DNA of 9,317 nucleotides from UBA9848 sp003454065 (GTDB taxonomy: Bacteria; Spirochaetota; Spirochaetia; Sphaerochaetales; Sphaerochaetaceae): NCBI GenBank assembly GCA_946629155.1, contig CAMOXM010000053.1, forward strand, positions 1-9,317, read 5' to 3'. The notes beneath the pieces were generated by a model, which saw only the letters and a list, made by a program, of their open reading frames with translations, was not told where the DNA came from and did no database searches. Positions 6,880-9,317 of the stretch are shown here, piece by piece. The translations under genes and the position numbers were made by a program. Every line of letters starts with the position of its first letter. The first letter of the stretch is position 1.

Positions 6880-6909
6880 TTGCGTTTTTTTTTTTTTTTT
6901 TTGTAAGAT
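6880..6909 (+). promoter_or_regulatory. Candidate promoter of the peptide locus with T-tract spacer
   Basis: TTGCGT (6880-6885) and TAAGAT (6904-6909) are separated by 18 bases that are almost entirely T. The match to consensus is modest (about 4 of 6 each), but it is the best-placed pair before the P-loop gene, 29 bases upstream of its ATG. A change in tract length would change the spacer and so the promoter strength. Confidence 0.35.
6885..6902. repeat. 18-base poly-T tract
   Basis: An uninterrupted run of 18 T, far longer than any other homopolymer in the window. It lies in the intergenic region between the divergent ddl pseudogene and the peptide locus. Such runs are prone to slipped-strand length change; the exact length may also be uncertain in the assembly. 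Confidence 0.9.
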
Positions 6910-6938
6910 ATTTGGGATTTCAAATAAGGAGTATTGTA

Positions 6939-7706
6939 ATGAATGAAAAATGTTTTATAGCTTTATCTGGCATAAACAATAGTCACAAGAGCACTGTTCT
7001 TAAAAGTGCATTATTGGATTTAGCTAAAGCTGGTTATGTTAATAGCTGCGCAGTAAAACTGGCAGTAATCGATGACAAAGGCTTTAACTATTGTGATAGC
7101 ATTGTTGATTCCGATAAAAAATCCGACAAGGATCTCATGGCTTTTTTGAAAAAAGCTAATAAAGGGTTTACGGATATAAGGAATAATACAGATGATATAT
7201 CTAATTATGAAAAATGCATTCGATTGCTGTTTAGGGATAGTCATGGTGCGCATGAAGTGGACTTTGTGGCGCTTGTGGATATCAATACGAAATCTAATGA
7301 GAAACTGAAATTAGGCATTTGTACTATAGGCGACGATCCGTCAAAGATAAGAAAAAACGTTTGTTATTCAAGGATGAATGAATTGAATAGTGATTTCAAG
7401 AAAGCGGATGTGATAGTTTGTGCTGAGCGATCGGATGAAGCTGCCGTTAAGTGTATTAATGAAATATCAGAAAATGGTAATAATGGCATCACGAGTCTTT
7501 TACGGATTAGAGTTGCCAAAAAAGAGACACTTGAAATAAATAAAACAGAGAAGCAAGTTGCGTTGAAAAAGGAAAAAGAGTATGAGATAGCTATTGACAT
7601 TGAAGACGTTGCTTCGGAACTGTTGGAAAAATTGAAGGAAGGTTTTGGCTCTTTGATAGAATGGGCTAAAAAACTTTCAGATAAAACTAAGAAAGGAGGT
7701 GATTGA
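6939..7706 (+). CDS. Divergent P-loop NTPase-like protein, first gene of the peptide locus
   Basis: 255 residues from the ATG at 6939, which has AAGGAG seven bases upstream; longer upstream readings run through the poly-T tract and lack a site. The N-terminus 'FIALSGINNSHKSTVLKSALL' has the shape of a Walker A loop (G11-xxxx-H16-K17-S18-T19) but with His in place of the usual Gly before Lys. Later segments 'KLGICTIGDDPSKI' (124-137) and 'ADVIVCAER' (156-164) look like core strands of a small P-loop ATPase; a comparable layout occurs in small bacterial ATPases with a 'GINNxGKT' loop, from memory. The C-terminal 60 residues are charged, Lys/Glu-rich and helical, possibly coiled. No membrane segment. 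Its stop is one base before the precursor peptide ATG, so it is very likely part of the peptide operon. Its role (transport energy, immunity, modification) is not shown. AT-rich codon use unlike metK. Confidence 0.75.
   Translation: MNEKCFIALSGINNSHKSTVLKSALLDLAKAGYVNSCAVKLAVIDDKGFNYCDSIVDSDKKSDKDLMAFLKKANKGFTDIRNNTDDISNYEKCIRLLFRDSHGAHEVDFVALVDINTKSNEKLKLGICTIGDDPSKIRKNVCYSRMNELNSDFKKADVIVCAERSDEAAVKCINEISENGNNGITSLLRIRVAKKETLEINKTEKQVALKKEKEYEIAIDIEDVASELLEKLKEGFGSLIEWAKKLSDKTKKGGD
7692..7703 (+). promoter_or_regulatory. Very strong ribosome binding site of the precursor peptide
   Basis: AAAGGAGGTGAT is complementary over 12 bases to the 3' end of 16S rRNA (consensus ATCACCTCCTTT), with the GGAGG core about eight bases before the ATG at 7708. 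It lies inside the last codons of the P-loop gene and supports high expression of the short peptide. Confidence 0.85.
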
Positions 7707-7707
7707 A

Positions 7708-7824
7708 ATGCAGAATTATGTGAAGCCTGCTGTTATAGCTACGACAAAGTCAAGTGGGAATTTCAGCGCTGGATGCATGACCAGAACAGGTTCGCCTAGT
7801 TGTGTGATGTGCAGGTGCAGTTGA
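7708..7824 (+). CDS. Cys-rich RiPP precursor peptide (38 residues)
   Basis: This short gene encodes 38 residues. The N-terminal part 'MQNYVKPAVIATTKSSGNFSAG' is Cys-free and looks like a leader; the rest 'CMTRTGSPSCVMCRCS' is the likely core, with C23, C32, C35 and C37. Such a leader/core split immediately before a radical SAM/SPASM enzyme is the pattern of sactipeptides, ranthipeptides and related RiPPs, in which Cys sulfur is linked to another residue's carbon. Residues between the cysteines (M, T, R, S, P, V) are possible acceptors. The start is fixed by a near-perfect ribosome binding site seven bases upstream. The ATG follows the P-loop gene stop by one base, and the maturase gene begins six bases after the peptide stop. 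No known precursor family is assigned with confidence; other clostridial Cys-rich peptides of similar length exist. Whether the product is a toxin, signal or metal binder is unknown. Confidence 0.85.
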   Translation: MQNYVKPAVIATTKSSGNFSAGCMTRTGSPSCVMCRCS

Positions 7825-7830
7825 TTTATT

Positions 7831-9273
7831 ATGTTTGTTGCCTTGCGTAAAGATTGTTTTTTTAGAAAATATGGCGAAATAGGGATTCTGATAAGGCCTG
7901 CATCGTCGTGTGAGAAGGTCGTCAATGGTTCAGGATCGATATTTTGCGAACAATTGTTGCATGAGCCGAAAAGCCTTGATTGTATCGCCTCGGAAGTTCA
8001 TGAAAGAAATTATCCAAGTGTCAGCATATCAGAATTGAAGAATGATGTTTTATCTTTTTTCAAAGAGTTAGCTGACGATGGATTTTTGGATATGTCTGAC
8101 AAGAAAGACGATGTAGTCTTTTCGCAAGGTTTTCAATATTCTACATTGCTGGGCAAAACCGCATACATGCGAGAGACGGGCAGATTAGAGGAATCGTCAT
8201 CATTTTTCCTGCGCAAGTTCTTCCAGCAAAATCCTTGCTTGGAAACATTCCATGTGGAAATAACGAGCAAATGCAATGAGAGGTGCGTGCATTGTTACAT
8301 TCCACATCCGAATAAGACGACAAACATAGAGTCAAGCTTGATGAAGGATGTACTTAGGCAATGTCATGATATGAATGTTCTGACAGTTATATTCTCTGGC
8401 GGCGAGCCATTGATGCATCCGGATTTTATTGAATTTCTAAGATTGGCGAAAGACTATGATTTTAATGTTACGGTTTTGACTAATCTGACCCTTTTGACTG
8501 ATGACGTGATATCGGCATTGAAATATAAAACGGATAGCATAGTGAATGTTTCGCTTTATTCGATGGACGCTGATGTGCATGATAGCATAACATGCGTGAA
8601 GGGCTCATTTGCAAAGACAAGGGATAACATACTTAGGTTGGTTGATAATAACGTTCCTGTTCAGATAAATTGTCCGGTGATGAAGCAAAACAGGGACAGT
8701 TTTCATAAGGTCATTGAGTGGGGCGAGAATTTAAAATGCTTTGTGAACGTTGATATGCAGCTTATGGCTAGGTATGATCATACTGATGATAACCTCGATA
8801 ATGCTTTGGATGAGAAGGATTTTGAAATTGCCATTAGAAATTATCTTGGCTCCAGCACGGTGTACAAGAGTAGTGCTTTGAAAAACTTATCGAAATCTGA
8901 ATTGGACAAGATAGCGTTAGGGCTGGATGATAATGTCTGTGGTGTAGGATTTTCGACATTGTGCATGACCGCTAGCGGCGATGTTTATCCGTGCGCCGGT
9001 TGGCAGGGATATAAGTGCGGTAATTTGAAAAAAGACACATTGCAAGACATCTGGAACAATTCGGAGCAGATTAACAAACTGAGAGTTATAAGAAATAAAG
9101 ACTTCGTCAGTTGTTTGGATTGTGAGGATAAAGACTTTTGTAGAATGTGCATGTCGTGCAACTACAACAACTCTAAAAATGGTGATATATTTGAAATCCC
9201 AAAATCGACTTGTATATCGGCACGAGTGGGAAGGAAAATCATAGAAGAATTCAGGAAGGAACATCTGCATTGA
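7831..9273 (+). CDS. Radical SAM/SPASM peptide maturase with PqqD-like N-terminus
   Basis: 480 residues. Residues 1-90 look like a PqqD-like RiPP recognition element, the domain that binds precursor leaders. The radical SAM core runs about 138-330: CNERCVHC (C148, C152, C155) binds the SAM cluster and 'FSGGEPLMHPDF' (GGEP at 190-193) the SAM. The C-terminal SPASM region (about 370-461) has C370, C378, C388, C396, C428, C431, C437, C440, C443 and C461, including 'SGDVYPCAG' and CxxCx5C, enough for two auxiliary [4Fe-4S] clusters. It most likely forms thioether or similar links in the adjacent 38-residue peptide; the exact bond cannot be read from sequence. The ATG at 7831 is the only possible start, since a stop precedes it in frame. 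Its best ribosome site (AGGTG, 13 bases away) is weak, so translation is probably coupled to the precursor gene. It resembles clostridial Cys-rich peptide maturases, from memory. No exporter or protease is in the window. Confidence 0.92.
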   Translation: MFVALRKDCFFRKYGEIGILIRPASSCEKVVNGSGSIFCEQLLHEPKSLDCIASEVHERNYPSVSISELKNDVLSFFKELADDGFLDMSDKKDDVVFSQGFQYSTLLGKTAYMRETGRLEESSSFFLRKFFQQNPCLETFHVEITSKCNERCVHCYIPHPNKTTNIESSLMKDVLRQCHDMNVLTVIFSGGEPLMHPDFIEFLRLAKDYDFNVTVLTNLTLLTDDVISALKYKTDSIVNVSLYSMDADVHDSITCVKGSFAKTRDNILRLVDNNVPVQINCPVMKQNRDSFHKVIEWGENLKCFVNVDMQLMARYDHTDDNLDNALDEKDFEIAIRNYLGSSTVYKSSALKNLSKSELDKIALGLDDNVCGVGFSTLCMTASGDVYPCAGWQGYKCGNLKKDTLQDIWNNSEQINKLRVIRNKDFVSCLDCEDKDFCRMCMSCNYNNSKNGDIFEIPKSTCISARVGRKIIEEFRKEHLH

Positions 9274-9317
9274 ATTGACTTTTTTATTGTTTGTGGAATT
9301 ACGTAATATATAGAAGT

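Noticed and set aside
6807..6938. Longer N-terminus for the P-loop protein starting near 6807
   Set aside because: The extension translates the poly-T tract as a run of phenylalanine, has no ribosome site and overlaps the divergent promoter region. The ATG at 6939 has AAGGAG at good spacing.
7716..7925. Minus-strand open frame of 69 codons over the precursor peptide
   Set aside because: No ribosome site, no recognisable protein, and antisense to two well-supported genes.
9274..9317. Rho-independent terminator after the maturase (T run at 9281-9286)
   Set aside because: No stable GC hairpin precedes the T run. Only an AT-rich palindrome ATTACGTAAT is seen further on.

Overview
The window looks like a chromosomal segment of an anaerobic Gram-positive bacterium, most likely a member of the Clostridia. 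The evidence is a clostridial-style metK, a strongly iron-sulfur-rich molybdenum hydroxylase with no FAD part, strong AGGAGG-type ribosome binding sites, and a small Cys-rich peptide next to a radical SAM maturase. This is inference from protein character; no 16S or other marker is present.

Left part (1-4500, plus strand) is one tightly packed operon with balanced base composition: the 3' end of a fold-type I aminotransferase, metK (S-adenosylmethionine synthetase), and a 1012-residue molybdenum hydroxylase whose ATG shares a base with the metK stop. The hydroxylase fuses two [2Fe-2S] clusters, the molybdopterin domain with purine-type active-site residues, and a C-terminal tail with sixteen cysteines for four [4Fe-4S] clusters.

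Middle part (4481-6775, minus strand) is accessory DNA. A three-gene cassette encodes a DUF3791-like protein, a DUF3990-like protein with ADP-ribosyltransferase-like motifs, and a small partner protein, probably a toxin-antitoxin-like unit. Its leader holds a 97-bp inverted-repeat element flanked by TA, just downstream of an extended -10. Next come three short direct repeats, then a D-alanine-D-alanine ligase gene broken by a nonsense codon, an internal deletion and a 1-base frameshift.

Right part (about 6880-9273, plus strand) is AT-richer and forms a compact RiPP (ribosomally made, modified peptide) locus. It holds a divergent P-loop protein, a 38-residue precursor with four C-terminal-half cysteines (7708-7824, short and easily missed), and a radical SAM/SPASM maturase with a PqqD-like N-terminal domain. 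The precursor has a near-ideal ribosome binding site, while the maturase has a poor one. The candidate promoter of this locus contains an 18-T tract as the -35/-10 spacer, which could make expression phase-variable. This locus is the most interesting part of the window.
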